DNA from: Marinitoga piezophila KA3
GTDB taxonomy: Bacteria > Thermotogota > Thermotogae > Petrotogales > Petrotogaceae
DNA: 64,000 bases
NCBI RefSeq assembly: GCF_000255135.1
Contig: NC_016751.1
Coordinates: forward strand, 1,488,001 to 1,552,000
Direction of reading: 5' to 3'
Under the pieces are notes generated by a model that made no database searches, was not told the DNA's origin, and worked only from the letters and a program-made list of their open reading frames with translations. The position numbers and the translations under genes are program-made. The first letter of the stretch is position 1. Every line of letters begins with the position of its first letter. Positions 1 through 8,845 of this stretch are shown here, piece by piece.

Positions 1-196
1 TCATCCATTGATCTATTAAGGTTTTTACGTTGTACTCTGTTAAATCCATTAATTTTTCCTGTTTTTCAAGCTCATTTTCTTTTAATGCTGACGTGGTTGT
101 TTTTATTATAATAATGGAGATAATTGCGAATATTATAAATGTGAAGATGATAATATAATTAAAGTATTCAATGAAATTTCTTTTTTTATTAAGCAT
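1..196 (-). CDS. membrane-anchored sensor protein, N-terminal fragment
   Basis: Partial gene whose start is at 196 and which runs off the left edge. The 65 visible codons give a basic N-terminus (MLNKKRN), one hydrophobic segment at about residues 13-32, then a charged helix (KENELEKQEKLMDL) typical of the first outside helix of a sensor kinase, chemoreceptor or diguanylate cyclase. A GGTGAT ribosome site precedes the ATG. It lies 17 bases after a binding-protein-like lipoprotein and a response regulator, so a sensor role is inferred. The output domain is outside the window, so the class cannot be named. Confidence 0.6.
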   Translation of the reverse strand, partial: MLNKKRNFIEYFNYIIIFTFIIFAIISIIIIKTTTSALKENELEKQEKLMDLTEYNVKTLIDQWM

Positions 197-213
197 AGTT
201 ATCACCGCTTAAT

Positions 214-1293
214 TTAATTGATTATTTCTACCCATTTATTTCCATCATAAATTCCAAAATACATATTTTTAGAGCTTTCGCCATATTTGTCGAATTTTAC
301 ATTACCAAAAATAGTTTTAAATTCATGTTCTGTAATAAATTTTTCCATTTTTTCTGGTGTATTATTTCCTGATTTGTAAGATTCCCAGAAAATTTGCATA
401 ATTTCATAACCTAAAAATGCATGTAAAGAAGGTTCTTCTTTTAAATCATTTATAAAATAATCATAGAAATCCTTTAATTTTCCTGTGTATTCATATGGAT
501 AATGTGAAGGGACAATAACGTTTTTCAGATAATCTCCAGCAGCTATTTCAAGCCCTTTGCTTCGTACCCATGGAGTGGTTATAATATTTACATTTGAATT
601 TGTTAATTTTAATTCCTGAATAACCATTCCAACTTCTCCAATTAAACCGGCAATAATATATACATTATTCTGGTTTTTATATGCATTTGTAATAAGGTCA
701 ATATATCCATCTGTTTTAAAATTAACCTTCAAATGTTCAATATGTCCCTTAAAATAAGTTTTAAAATATTCATATGCTGCCTCAGTGTATACAGGGTTTG
801 AGGAATCTACTATGACAAAGATATCTTTTATGTTTTTCTTATTAAGAAAATTAGCTATTTCTTTTTGTTCTTTTTCTGTATCGGGAATTGTTCTAATAAT
901 TCTGTCGTCTATTCCCTTAAATTTAGGAGAAGTAGCAGAGATAACAAGACCTAAAATGTTGTCAGTTTTTAGTTTTTTATATACTCTATTTAATGAGCTT
1001 GAAGTGGTGCCAAAAATTATAAATCTGACACCTTCTTTTTTTAAACGATTATACTCTTTTTCTATCTTTTCCTGATCCCAGCTATCATCAGCAGGAATAA
1101 CGGTTATATTGCTTTCAAGGTTGTTTTCCCTGATATAAAGATTAATAGCTTCAATTAAGGATTTTCCTGAGGGCATTGCTCTGCCAGATAAGGCTGTAAT
1201 TACACCAACCTTAACAGGATTTTTTGAACATGAAATTATTAAAAATACAGAAATTAATAGAATAATAAAGATAAAGATAAATATTTTTTTCAT
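214..1293 (-). CDS. LivJ-type periplasmic binding lipoprotein
   Basis: 359 residues starting at 1293, where GGGGGG lies just upstream; an in-frame extension to 1380 lacks a ribosome site. The signal peptide ends in a lipobox (IISC, about residues 20-23), so the protein should be lipid-anchored outside the cytoplasmic membrane. The mature start (VGVITALSGRAMPSGKSL) is the beta-strand and glycine-rich turn of the type I periplasmic binding fold used for branched amino acids and amides. No permease or ATPase genes are next to it. Instead it sits between an HD-GYP response regulator and a membrane sensor, so it more likely senses a ligand for signalling than feeds transport. The ligand is unknown. 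Confidence 0.75.
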   Translation of the reverse strand: MKKIFIFIFIILLISVFLIISCSKNPVKVGVITALSGRAMPSGKSLIEAINLYIRENNLESNITVIPADDSWDQEKIEKEYNRLKKEGVRFIIFGTTSSSLNRVYKKLKTDNILGLVISATSPKFKGIDDRIIRTIPDTEKEQKEIANFLNKKNIKDIFVIVDSSNPVYTEAAYEYFKTYFKGHIEHLKVNFKTDGYIDLITNAYKNQNNVYIIAGLIGEVGMVIQELKLTNSNVNIITTPWVRSKGLEIAAGDYLKNVIVPSHYPYEYTGKLKDFYDYFINDLKEEPSLHAFLGYEIMQIFWESYKSGNNTPEKMEKFITEHEFKTIFGNVKFDKYGESSKNMYFGIYDGNKWVEIIN

Positions 1294-1318
1294 AAAATCC
1301 CCCCTAAAATTTAATAAA

Positions 1319-2350
1319 TTAGTCGGTGAATTTTTCTCGTAACTGTTTAAAGAGATGTTGGATATTTTCAAAAGCTTCAACTATTTCTGGATCAAATTGT
1401 GTTCCTTTTCCAGCCAATATTTCATTAACTGCAAATTCATGACTTTGAGCATCTTTATAAACTCTTTTTGAAGTTATGGCATCATATGTGTCACATAACG
1501 ATACAATTCGTGCGGAAAGCGGTATTTGCTCTTCTTTTAATCCTTCAGGATAGCCTTTTCCATCCCAGCGCTCATGGTGATGAAGAACCACTTCATGGAT
1601 GGTTTTAAAGTATTCAAATGACATTGTTTCTTCAGAGATTTCGCTTAACATTCGTGCGCCATAGACAGTATGCATTTTCATTATTTCAAATTCATTTGCT
1701 GATAGAGGCCCGGGTTTTGATAAGATCTGTTCAGGAATAAGTAGTTTTCCAATATCGTGTAAAGGTGCTGCATGATGTAATTCATAGAGAAATGAGATAT
1801 CAGGTTCTTTGCCTATAAGATGAAAGTATTCTTTTGCAAGTAATACCGCAAATTTTTGAACTCTTTCTATATGTTTTCCAGTTTCAAAGGATTTAAATTC
1901 CGTCATTTTAGATAGCATTAAAATAAATGAATCTTTTATTTCCAGTGCATGATGTCTTTCTGCTGCTTTAAGGCGTGCCTTTAATTCATGAATTTCAAAT
2001 GGTTTTGTCATATAGTCATCAGCACCTAATTCCAAAGCCTTAACAATACTATCTTTATCTTCAATACCACTTAGAACTATTATGTATGGTTTTCGTTCAA
2101 TAAAGGTATTTGATATTTTTTCTAAAACTTCAAATCCATCAATTCCAGGCATTTTTAAATCTAAAATTATAAAATTCACGTGTATTTTCTTTTCCATTAA
2201 TTGTACAGGCTCAGAAGGTAAGATCATATTTATTACTTCCTGACCATCCTGAGCTTCATAGATTTCATATCCCCATTTTTTTAAAAGTCGTTTAAGACTA
2301 TATCTCACAGAGTCTTCATCATCAGCTACAAGTATTTTTAAGTTTGCCAT
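1319..2350 (-). CDS. response regulator with HD-GYP phosphodiesterase domain
   Basis: 343 residues. Residues 4-125 are a receiver domain with acidic pair D10/D11, phospho-acceptor D64 (ILDLKMPG) and the conserved KP at 116-117. Residues about 145-340 are an HD-GYP domain with HD at 198-199 in HDIGK and the full signature HHERWDGKGYP at 258-268, so it should be an active cyclic-di-GMP phosphodiesterase. A ribosome site (GAGGTGAAGAT) precedes the ATG, and an extended -10 on the minus strand (TGATATAAT, near 2397-2402) gives a promoter. It leads an operon with the binding lipoprotein and membrane sensor downstream, 25 bases apart, suggesting a phosphorelay that reads an outside ligand and lowers cyclic-di-GMP. 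Confidence 0.9.
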   Translation of the reverse strand: MANLKILVADDEDSVRYSLKRLLKKWGYEIYEAQDGQEVINMILPSEPVQLMEKKIHVNFIILDLKMPGIDGFEVLEKISNTFIERKPYIIVLSGIEDKDSIVKALELGADDYMTKPFEIHELKARLKAAERHHALEIKDSFILMLSKMTEFKSFETGKHIERVQKFAVLLAKEYFHLIGKEPDISFLYELHHAAPLHDIGKLLIPEQILSKPGPLSANEFEIMKMHTVYGARMLSEISEETMSFEYFKTIHEVVLHHHERWDGKGYPEGLKEEQIPLSARIVSLCDTYDAITSKRVYKDAQSHEFAVNEILAGKGTQFDPEIVEAFENIQHLFKQLREKFTD

Positions 2351-2404
2351 ATCTTCACCTCTTTTCTGTGGTTTACATATTTGTTAATACATTATTATTA
2401 TATC

Positions 2405-2444
2405 ATAAAAAAGGCCCGGATTTTTAAATCCAGGCCTTTTTTAT
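2405..2444. terminator. bidirectional terminator
   Basis: A-tract, GC-rich stem (AAGGCCCGGATTT / AAATCCAGGCCTT, one wobble) and T-tract. It ends the aldolase transcript on the minus strand. The -10 of the response regulator promoter overlaps its left edge. Confidence 0.8.
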
Positions 2445-2454
2445 GATATATGTA

Positions 2455-3405
2455 TTATTTAAATAATTCTGCTTTTCCTGCTGAACCAAGAACTTCCATT
2501 CTATCTGAAATAACCTTAATTGTATATTCTTTGGCAAGTTTGAAGTATTTTCTTGGATCAAATTCTTTTGGGTTGTTGTTTAAGAATTCTCTTAAACCAG
2601 CAACAAAAGCAATTCTTAAATCTGTATCTGTATTTACTTTATTAATTCCACATTTTACAGCTTCTCTTAAGATATCTGCTGGAACTCCTTTGGCTCCACC
2701 AAAGTCTGCACCGTGCTTTTCGGCAATTTCAACAAATTCTGGAACTACTGATGAAGCGCCATGAAGTACCAAAGGTATTTTTGTATATTCTTTTACCTTT
2801 TTAATTCTGTCATAATCGATTTTTGCTTCTCCTTTAAATTTAAATGCTCCGTGTGAAGTACCTACTGCTGGTGCTAAGAAATCAACACCTGTTTCTTCAA
2901 CGAATATTTTTGCTTCTTCAGGATTTACAAGAACATTTTCAGCTGCTACAGCTTCATCTTCAACACCGGCTAATTGACCAAGTTCAGCTTCAACTGAAAC
3001 ACCTGCAGCATGTGCAATTCTTACAATTTCTTTTGTTCTTTTCATGTTTTCTTCAAATGGATGTTCTGAAGCGTCGATCATTACTGATGAGTATCCAGCT
3101 TTTATTGCTGTTACTATATATTCGAAATCTTTACCATGATCAAGATGTAAAGCTACAGGAATATCAACTTCATCTGCAAATGTTTTAACCATTTTAACAA
3201 ATAATTCGGCACCTTTTCTGAAATCGCCATTTCCTGCATATTTCATAGCACCCTGACTTGTTTCAATAATAACAGGTGAATTCATTTTTACTCCAGCTTC
3301 AATTATATAGTGTAAGAACTCAAGGTTGTTAATATTTAATGCTGGAACACCATAACCGTTTTTATCTGCATTTTCAAGTATAACTTTAGTATCTACGTAA
3401 GGCAT
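2455..3405 (-). CDS. fba: class II fructose-bisphosphate aldolase
   Basis: 316 residues; the start at 3405 has GGGAGGG seven bases upstream. It cleaves fructose-1,6-bisphosphate to dihydroxyacetone phosphate and glyceraldehyde-3-phosphate in glycolysis. Zinc and catalytic residues are visible in family order: D89-H90 in HLDHGKD, E141 in AELG, H185 in GTSHGAF and H215 in LVLHGASS. The segment after AELG (GVEDE...VNPEEA) is the loop seen in thermophile class II enzymes. A tagatose-bisphosphate aldolase cannot be excluded from sequence alone, but no tagatose genes are nearby. It is monocistronic, with an extended -10 (TGGTATAAT) at 3442-3447 on the minus strand. Confidence 0.9.
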   Translation of the reverse strand: MPYVDTKVILENADKNGYGVPALNINNLEFLHYIIEAGVKMNSPVIIETSQGAMKYAGNGDFRKGAELFVKMVKTFADEVDIPVALHLDHGKDFEYIVTAIKAGYSSVMIDASEHPFEENMKRTKEIVRIAHAAGVSVEAELGQLAGVEDEAVAAENVLVNPEEAKIFVEETGVDFLAPAVGTSHGAFKFKGEAKIDYDRIKKVKEYTKIPLVLHGASSVVPEFVEIAEKHGADFGGAKGVPADILREAVKCGINKVNTDTDLRIAFVAGLREFLNNNPKEFDPRKYFKLAKEYTIKVISDRMEVLGSAGKAELFK

Positions 3406-3441
3406 ACTTTTCCCTCCCATTTTTCAATGATTTTTCAACAT

Positions 3442-3450
3442 ATTATACCA
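3442..3450 (-). promoter_or_regulatory. extended -10 promoter of fba
   Basis: On the minus strand TGGTATAAT sits about 37 bases before the fba start. No convincing -35 lies 17 bases upstream. Confidence 0.5.
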
Positions 3451-3469
3451 TAATTCTGTTACATCTCGT

Positions 3470-3826
3470 TTATCCGTTAGAATTGAATTTTCTTCGTGAA
3501 ATTTCTTCGTTTACCTTCATATATCCATTTTTAATGGCGATTTTACCTTTATTTGTTGTTTTTAAAAGTTTTTTAATTTTTTCCATTTCAGGCTTTATAT
3601 GATTTATTCTTTCTTTATCTTTTTCAATAATAGACAGAGCTTTTTCTTTTATTTTTTCATTATCTGCAAATGGTAACATCTTTTCAAGTATTTTTTTTCT
3701 TTGTTCTAAGATTTTAGGCATTGTTTCATAATCTTCATTTTTAATCATTCTATCTATTAACGACTCTATCTTTTCCAGTTCGTCAATTAACAGTTTTATT
3801 TCTTCTAAGTTTTCGTTATTTTTCAT
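3470..3826 (-). CDS. small coiled-coil protein, possibly FliT-like
   Basis: 118 residues, almost all helix-forming and charged (ELEKIESLIDRMIKNEDYE, then EQRKKILEKM). The start at 3826 is preceded by GGGAGG seven bases upstream and lies one base after the upstream radical-SAM stop, so translation is probably coupled. The pattern of two or three amphipathic helices with a short tail is that of small flagellar chaperones of the FliT type, but no diagnostic motif is present, so this is only a suggestion. It is the last gene of the Sua5-CoaX-radical SAM operon. Confidence 0.6.
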   Translation of the reverse strand: MKNNENLEEIKLLIDELEKIESLIDRMIKNEDYETMPKILEQRKKILEKMLPFADNEKIKEKALSIIEKDKERINHIKPEMEKIKKLLKTTNKGKIAIKNGYMKVNEEISRRKFNSNG

Positions 3827-3827
3827 A

Positions 3828-5171
3828 TTAATGCCTCCCAAGGAGATTGTATTCTTCTTTCTTTTTTTGTAGATATTTTTTAATTCCTTCTATTTCTTCA
3901 ACGCTCATACCATATTTCCACCAATATGGCAATATGGAATTGTTAAGCAGTAATGGATCAGTATTTATATCAATCCAGCCTTTTTCAACAAGTTCCATAT
4001 ATTGTGGTGTGTTGGGTATAGGTGTAAATTCATTTACAGAAGGTATTATATTATTTTCCAGACAAAAATCTATAGCTTTTTTTACATCGTCTACCTTTTG
4101 TTCTGGTAAATTGGCCATTATATAGGCAGAAACATCTGTAAGCCCTTCATTTAATAGATAATTTGCTGCATTTTTTAAATCTTCATTGGAAACCTTTCCA
4201 CCTGTTTTTTTCTGTAATTCTTCATCTGAAGTTTCATAACCGAGTTTAATTATTTTAAAATTAGCTTTAGCAAATAATCGAGCTATTTTTGGGGTTACAA
4301 GTTTAGCATGAATGCCATTTGGCAAATGATATCTAACATTGAATCTGGATAATTCATTTAGTAATTCTTCTTTTTGTGGATGTAACAAGAATGCGTCATC
4401 AAAGAAAACTACATCTTTAACAGGTTTTTCTGATAAGATTGTTTCTAAACCGGAAATTATTTTCTTTACGCTACGTGTTTGATATTTCCACATTCTTGGC
4501 GTTACACAATATGTACATCTAAATGGACAGCCTATTGATGAAGTTATAACCACGTGTGGCAATTGGGAATTATATAATTCATAAGCTGGATCAATCTCTT
4601 CAAACCAATTGAAATTATCTATTTGAAGATTATAATATTTCAGCATTTTGTTAATTGCAAATGTTCCTGTTCCATTTATTATATGTACATTTAATTCTTC
4701 AAAAATCTTTTTGGCATGTGCTGGCATTATGTTAACGTATATTCCTCCGAGAAATATAGGTTTTTCCGGAAATATTTTTCTTATTTCTTTTATTGTTTCG
4801 TATACTCCATAATACCAATATGTCATTACAGAGGTAACTATTATTCCATCTATATCTGAATAATTTTCCAGTCTTTTTTTTAACTCTTCTTTTGGAAGAC
4901 CATAACGCTTGAATCTTCTTGGTATATCCTTTAATACAGGTGGGTTTTCAACCTTTTCATAATGAAATTTTCCTGTGCCGTAATATCTATCTTTTATTTT
5001 GTCGTTTTTTACAAAGTAATTATCATATCTGTTCATTAAGTCCAATAAACTTACCTGAAATCCTTCTTTTTTTAATATTCCACCTACATATAACAACCCT
5101 AATGGTTTTAACCAGAAATCATATGCTGCTGTATCGTATATCCAGGGGTTTATTAGCAAAAAATGCTTCAT
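3828..5171 (-). CDS. B12-binding-domain radical SAM protein
   Basis: 447 residues. Residues 1-185 resemble a cobalamin-binding Rossmann domain (PLGLLYVGGILKKEG, then IIVTSVMTYW and IFLGGIY). Residues about 205-420 form the radical SAM barrel with the 4Fe-4S cysteines C215, C219 and C222 (CPFRCTYC). The fold is that of enzymes that methylate or rearrange unactivated carbons. The substrate is not evident. The start overlaps the coaX stop by four bases (ATGA), so it belongs to that operon, although no functional link to CoA synthesis is known to me. Confidence 0.85.
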   Translation of the reverse strand: MKHFLLINPWIYDTAAYDFWLKPLGLLYVGGILKKEGFQVSLLDLMNRYDNYFVKNDKIKDRYYGTGKFHYEKVENPPVLKDIPRRFKRYGLPKEELKKRLENYSDIDGIIVTSVMTYWYYGVYETIKEIRKIFPEKPIFLGGIYVNIMPAHAKKIFEELNVHIINGTGTFAINKMLKYYNLQIDNFNWFEEIDPAYELYNSQLPHVVITSSIGCPFRCTYCVTPRMWKYQTRSVKKIISGLETILSEKPVKDVVFFDDAFLLHPQKEELLNELSRFNVRYHLPNGIHAKLVTPKIARLFAKANFKIIKLGYETSDEELQKKTGGKVSNEDLKNAANYLLNEGLTDVSAYIMANLPEQKVDDVKKAIDFCLENNIIPSVNEFTPIPNTPQYMELVEKGWIDINTDPLLLNNSILPYWWKYGMSVEEIEGIKKYLQKKKEEYNLLGRH

Positions 5172-5938
5172 TTATTATCACCTTTTAATAGGTCATAGTA
5201 TACATTTAATCCTTTTAAGGTTAAATACTGATCATATATTTCAAATTCCTTTATTACCCCTTTTAAACTCCTACCAATTCCACCAGTAAGTACAACTTTA
5301 AAATCTGTATTATATTCTTTTTTTATTTCTGAGATTAATTTTTGTATACCATATACTACCGTTTTTATTATACCTATTTGAATGTTGTCAATAGTATTTT
5401 TTCCAACAGTATAGTCAAGGAATTTAAATTCTACCTGTGGTAATTTTGCAGTTTTTGAGAATAATGCCATCATCTGGGTGTTTATTCCTGGTATAATGGC
5501 GCCACCTATAAAATCGCCATTATATACTACATCTATTGTTATGGCAGTTCCAAAGTCTATGGAGATAGCGTTATTTCCGTAATATTTTTTTAGAGCCAAT
5601 GCATTTACTATTCTATCAGCACCAACTTCACGAGGATAATCAACCCTTAATTCCATTCCTTTTAATTGAGCAGCATTTACAAATATTGCTTCTACATTAA
5701 AATATTTGCTTGCATACTTTTCAAGTATATAATTTACAGAAGGCACAACAGAAGAAATTATAACTGTGTCTATTTCATTTTCAGAAATGCCTTCTCTTGA
5801 TAAAAGTGAGTATAAATGCGAATATAATTCATCTTCTGTTTCAAATGATTTTGTTCCAATTCGCCAGGTTTTTAAAAAGTCATTTTCAAATAATCCTATT
5901 ACCATATGAGTGTTTCCTACATCAAATAATAGTCTCAT
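5168..5938 (-). CDS. coaX: type III pantothenate kinase
   Basis: 256 residues, the usual CoaX length. It phosphorylates pantothenate, the first step of coenzyme A synthesis, in the cytoplasm. ASKHA-fold motifs are present: DVGNTH at 6-11 (phosphate 1), GADRIVNALA near 106-115 and DFGTAITIDVV near 129-139, followed by GGAIIPGI. This monovalent-cation-dependent type is not feedback-inhibited by CoA, by family knowledge. It begins three bases after the Sua5 gene and overlaps the next gene, so it is co-transcribed with both. Confidence 0.93.
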   Translation of the reverse strand: MRLLFDVGNTHMVIGLFENDFLKTWRIGTKSFETEDELYSHLYSLLSREGISENEIDTVIISSVVPSVNYILEKYASKYFNVEAIFVNAAQLKGMELRVDYPREVGADRIVNALALKKYYGNNAISIDFGTAITIDVVYNGDFIGGAIIPGINTQMMALFSKTAKLPQVEFKFLDYTVGKNTIDNIQIGIIKTVVYGIQKLISEIKKEYNTDFKVVLTGGIGRSLKGVIKEFEIYDQYLTLKGLNVYYDLLKGDNK

Positions 5939-5941
5939 TTT

Positions 5942-6967
5942 TTACCTCCATATTTCTGTTGCAGCTTTTCTCAATCTGTTCATTATGGATATTCCCAATC
6001 CTTTATCTTCTACTCCTTCTATAATTATAACATCATTGTTGGTTTTATCAGCTTCTCTTAAAAAAGCAAATAGATTTGTTGCTATTTCAAAGTAATTTTC
6101 TATGCTTCCAGAAATTAATGTATCTATCTCAGAAAAATATTTTTCATCTTCTTTAAAAGCAATAATTAAAGGATTTTTATAATTTTTAGCAAGTTGATGT
6201 ATTTTTTCTATTCTATTCTCTGAATATTCTATGAGGATAGTTTTTTTGTCTGGAGCATAATGTCGGTATTTCATTCCAGGGGCTCTGGCAACATCAACTT
6301 TTGCTTTTCCATATATAAATTCAGGAATTTCTATTTTTCCAAATATTTCACGTAATTTTTCCGGAGTAATTGGTCCAGGTCTTAATAATGTTGGAATCTT
6401 CTCTGTTAAATCTATAACTGTTGATTCAAGACCAAAATCAACCTTTCCTCCATTTATTATTATATCTACTCTGCCATTTAAGTCCTCGATAACATGTTGT
6501 GGATCGGTAGGGCTGGGTTTTCCTGAAAGATTAGCGCTTGGAGCGGCTATTGGTGTGTTTGATTCTTTAATTAAAGCGCGAGCTATTGGATGTGCAGGGA
6601 TTCTTACAGCAACTGTATTTCGCCCAGCTGTTACAATATCCGGTATATTTTTCTTTTTTTTCAAAACAAAGGTTATTGGACCTGGAGTGAGTATTTTTAT
6701 TTTTTCAAATAAATTTTTATCTATTTCCACAAAATCCAATATATCTTTTATATCACTAAAATGAGCAATTAAAGGATTATCTGAAGGTCTTCCTTTAGCT
6801 ATAAAGATATTTTTTACTGCAGTTTCGTCAAGAGCATTTGCGCCTAACCCATAAACGGTTTCTGTAGGAAAAACCACTAATTTTCCAGCTTTTATATATT
6901 CAGCTGCTTCTTTTATTTTTTCAAGCTGGAAATTTAAAGGATCTATTTCTAAAATTTTTGTTTGCAT
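5942..6967 (-). CDS. L-threonylcarbamoyladenylate synthase (Sua5 type)
   Basis: 341 residues, long form with the YrdC domain (about 1-205) and the extra C-terminal Sua5 domain (about 225-341). It makes threonylcarbamoyl-AMP from threonine, bicarbonate and ATP, the first step of t6A modification of ANN-decoding tRNAs. Motifs seen are PTETVYGLG at 34-42, KGRPSDNPL at 58-66 and the PSANLSGKPSPT loop. It heads an operon with coaX, a radical SAM gene and a coiled-coil gene. An AAAGGAGAA ribosome site precedes the ATG, and a minus-strand extended -10 (TGATATAAT) lies at about 7007-7015. Confidence 0.92.
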   Translation of the reverse strand: MQTKILEIDPLNFQLEKIKEAAEYIKAGKLVVFPTETVYGLGANALDETAVKNIFIAKGRPSDNPLIAHFSDIKDILDFVEIDKNLFEKIKILTPGPITFVLKKKKNIPDIVTAGRNTVAVRIPAHPIARALIKESNTPIAAPSANLSGKPSPTDPQHVIEDLNGRVDIIINGGKVDFGLESTVIDLTEKIPTLLRPGPITPEKLREIFGKIEIPEFIYGKAKVDVARAPGMKYRHYAPDKKTILIEYSENRIEKIHQLAKNYKNPLIIAFKEDEKYFSEIDTLISGSIENYFEIATNLFAFLREADKTNNDVIIIEGVEDKGLGISIMNRLRKAATEIWR

Positions 6968-7006
6968 GAAATTCTCCTTTCGCCTTTAAATTTGTTTGGT
7001 ATTTTA

Positions 7007-7015
7007 ATTATATCA
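7007..7015 (-). promoter_or_regulatory. extended -10 promoter of the sua5-coaX operon
   Basis: TGATATAAT on the minus strand, about 40 bases before the start codon. The -35 is not clear. Confidence 0.5.
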
Positions 7016-7051
7016 TCTAATGATTATAATATTTATATTTTTAATATTATT

Positions 7052-7080
7052 TTGAATTTAGAATAAAAATATGTTATAAT
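7052..7080 (+). promoter_or_regulatory. sigma70-type promoter of the 7119 gene
   Basis: TTGAAT at 7052-7057, 17-base spacer, extended -10 TGTTATAAT ending at 7080. Confidence 0.75.
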
Positions 7081-7118
7081 TACTATTAGATAAATTATTC
7101 CGGAAGAGGGGGGAGAGT

Positions 7119-7712
7119 ATGAAAAAAGCATTGTTATTTATTAGTGTGTTAGTTTTAAGCATGGTTGTATTTTCTTCACCTACAACAATTGTAGGGGCTT
7201 ATGGATGGACGGATATTTTTATTGGTTTTAGTGGATATGGGGTATATGGTGGAGTAAGATATGATTTTGATACCTCAAAGATCTATGATTTAAAACCTAT
7301 TTTGGGAAAAGAAAATTCAGAAGTCTTAGATGCAAGTGTATATGTTGGTGGCGGATTAAATTATGCAGAATTTGATGCAAGTGTTCTGGGATTAGAGGAT
7401 GAAACATATGGATCCTTCTTATTAACCGGAAAAACATCTGCATTTTTTGGAACACCTATTTTGGGATTTAAGATTTTTGGATTGCAATGGATTCCAGGTC
7501 TTGAATTGGGAGTTACAATGGATTATTACTTTTCAGCATTAAGTGATGAAGCTAAAAAGAACATGAGTGGAATAGCTTTAACTGATAATATGGTTCTTAG
7601 TTTTGATTATGGAATAGGATTCCAGATTGAACCAATAGAAATAAATGGTATTTATGTAAAACCATTGTTCTTTCCATGGCCATTGTTATTAGGTGCAGAA
7701 TTACAATTTTAA
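7119..7712 (+). CDS. exported protein, probable small outer-sheath beta-barrel
   Basis: 197 residues; not recognised as a named family. It has a clean signal peptide (MKKALLFISVLVLSMVVFSS, cleavage near residue 19-20). The mature part alternates polar and aromatic residues, is rich in Gly and Tyr (GGVRYDF, VYVGGGLNY), and ends in Phe (LGAELQF), the usual C-terminal mark of outer-membrane beta-barrels. An envelope or toga location is therefore inferred. It is a single gene with its own strong promoter and terminator. The start is fixed by GAAGAGGGGGGAGAG just upstream. Confidence 0.65.
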   Translation: MKKALLFISVLVLSMVVFSSPTTIVGAYGWTDIFIGFSGYGVYGGVRYDFDTSKIYDLKPILGKENSEVLDASVYVGGGLNYAEFDASVLGLEDETYGSFLLTGKTSAFFGTPILGFKIFGLQWIPGLELGVTMDYYFSALSDEAKKNMSGIALTDNMVLSFDYGIGFQIEPIEINGIYVKPLFFPWPLLLGAELQF

Positions 7713-7721
7713 TTGTTGTTA

Positions 7722-7765
7722 AAAATAATAAAACGCCTTCCATTTGGAAGGCGTTTTATTATTTT
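7722..7765. terminator. bidirectional terminator between convergent genes
   Basis: Near-perfect stem AAAACGCCTTCC / GGAAGGCGTTTT with an ATTT loop, flanked by complementary A/T runs on both sides. Confidence 0.9.
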
Positions 7766-7768
7766 TCT

Positions 7769-8227
7769 TTATGTTGAAATATCAAGTCCTTTTTTTGGTT
7801 GCTGATTTACCTGTTGCTTTATAACATCGCCAGCCTGTTTCATGGCTTCTCTCCATGCTTCTAATAATGTGTTTAAAAGTCCCTTAACCTCTTCAAGAAT
7901 TTCTGTGTCTTTTTTTAAATTTGCTTCTAATAATCTTCTGTACATATAGCTATACAATGCTCTTAGATTTTTTGAGATTTCTCCACCTTTTTCCATATCC
8001 AGAGAAAGATTTAATTCCATTACAATATCCTCTACGCGCACAATTTGATTATGTGCTTCCGGTAGTTTTTTATCCCTTATATATTTTATAGCTCTATTTA
8101 ACCTTTCAATGGCATTTACATACAAAAGCTCAACTAATTTAGCAGGACTTGCGGTTTTAACCATACTTTCGAGGTATCTATCGTTTGCATTTGCAGTATT
8201 TGGATAATAACTGTTTGGTTGATACAT
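7769..8227 (-). CDS. fliS: flagellin export chaperone FliS
   Basis: 152 residues, slightly longer than typical FliS because of a tail rich in Gln and Lys. FliS binds the C-terminus of cytoplasmic flagellin and prevents early polymerisation. The N-terminal NPNTANANDRYLESMV-like segment with the following ASPAKLVELLY and the helical ERLNRAIKYI region match the family. It starts nine bases after the upstream gene, so the pair forms a two-gene operon. Confidence 0.88.
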   Translation of the reverse strand: MYQPNSYYPNTANANDRYLESMVKTASPAKLVELLYVNAIERLNRAIKYIRDKKLPEAHNQIVRVEDIVMELNLSLDMEKGGEISKNLRALYSYMYRRLLEANLKKDTEILEEVKGLLNTLLEAWREAMKQAGDVIKQQVNQQPKKGLDIST

Positions 8228-8236
8228 TTTATCACC

Positions 8237-8845
8237 TCACTCAATTTCATTTATAGCCCTTTCAAAAGCGTCTTTAAACATATCTAATATTTGAGGAAAA
8301 TCATAATCTAAAATATCCGAAATTTCTACATTATCTGCATTTGATTGTGATTCTATTATTTTTTCCAAAATCTCTTTTTGTTTTTCCATGTCTTCATCAC
8401 TTATAAATTGTTTGTTTAATACATTGGAAGCCTGATTTATTATTGTATTCATTGCCTGCAAACCTTCAGCTAACGCTTTTAACATTTTATGCCCTTCTTC
8501 TGTGTTTAACATAACCTCTTTGGAAACATTTTCAAGTGATTTTTCAATCTTATCTATATATTCTTTTCCTTCAAGGAGCAATTTTTTTACAAGGCCATAT
8601 AGATCATCAAATGTAAGTTCGACCTCTTCTCCGCCTTCAAAATATGCACCTTTTAATTCGTCATAGAATTTCATAGGTATATCTTTCCCGTTTATTTTCA
8701 TTCCAACAAGAACAGAATTCAATTTTTCTGTTTGAAAGAAATTGACTAATTCATTGAAATTTGAAAATTGTTCTTTTGAAAATTCTCTGTCAAAATTTTG
8801 ATTGTCAGATTCGTAAATTACCTTTACTTTTATTTTATCGTTCAT
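8237..8845 (-). CDS. unknown cytoplasmic protein co-transcribed with fliS
   Basis: 202 residues, not recognised. The first 80 residues look like an alpha/beta domain (IKVKVIYES, then VLVGMKINGKDIP). The rest is acidic and helical, with a long helix at about 85-175 and a leucine-rich acidic end (ILDYDFPQILDMF). There is no signal peptide or membrane segment. It is the first gene of the fliS operon, with GTAGGAGG before the start and a minus-strand extended -10 (TGATATAAT) near 8894-8902. The neighbourhood suggests a flagellar chaperone or assembly role, which is inference only. Confidence 0.7.
   Translation of the reverse strand: MNDKIKVKVIYESDNQNFDREFSKEQFSNFNELVNFFQTEKLNSVLVGMKINGKDIPMKFYDELKGAYFEGGEEVELTFDDLYGLVKKLLLEGKEYIDKIEKSLENVSKEVMLNTEEGHKMLKALAEGLQAMNTIINQASNVLNKQFISDEDMEKQKEILEKIIESQSNADNVEISDILDYDFPQILDMFKDAFERAINEIE

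Noticed and set aside
2844-3188. A 114-codon Leu-rich frame opposite fba
   Set aside because: It is a shadow of the conserved aldolase and has a composition typical of antisense translation.
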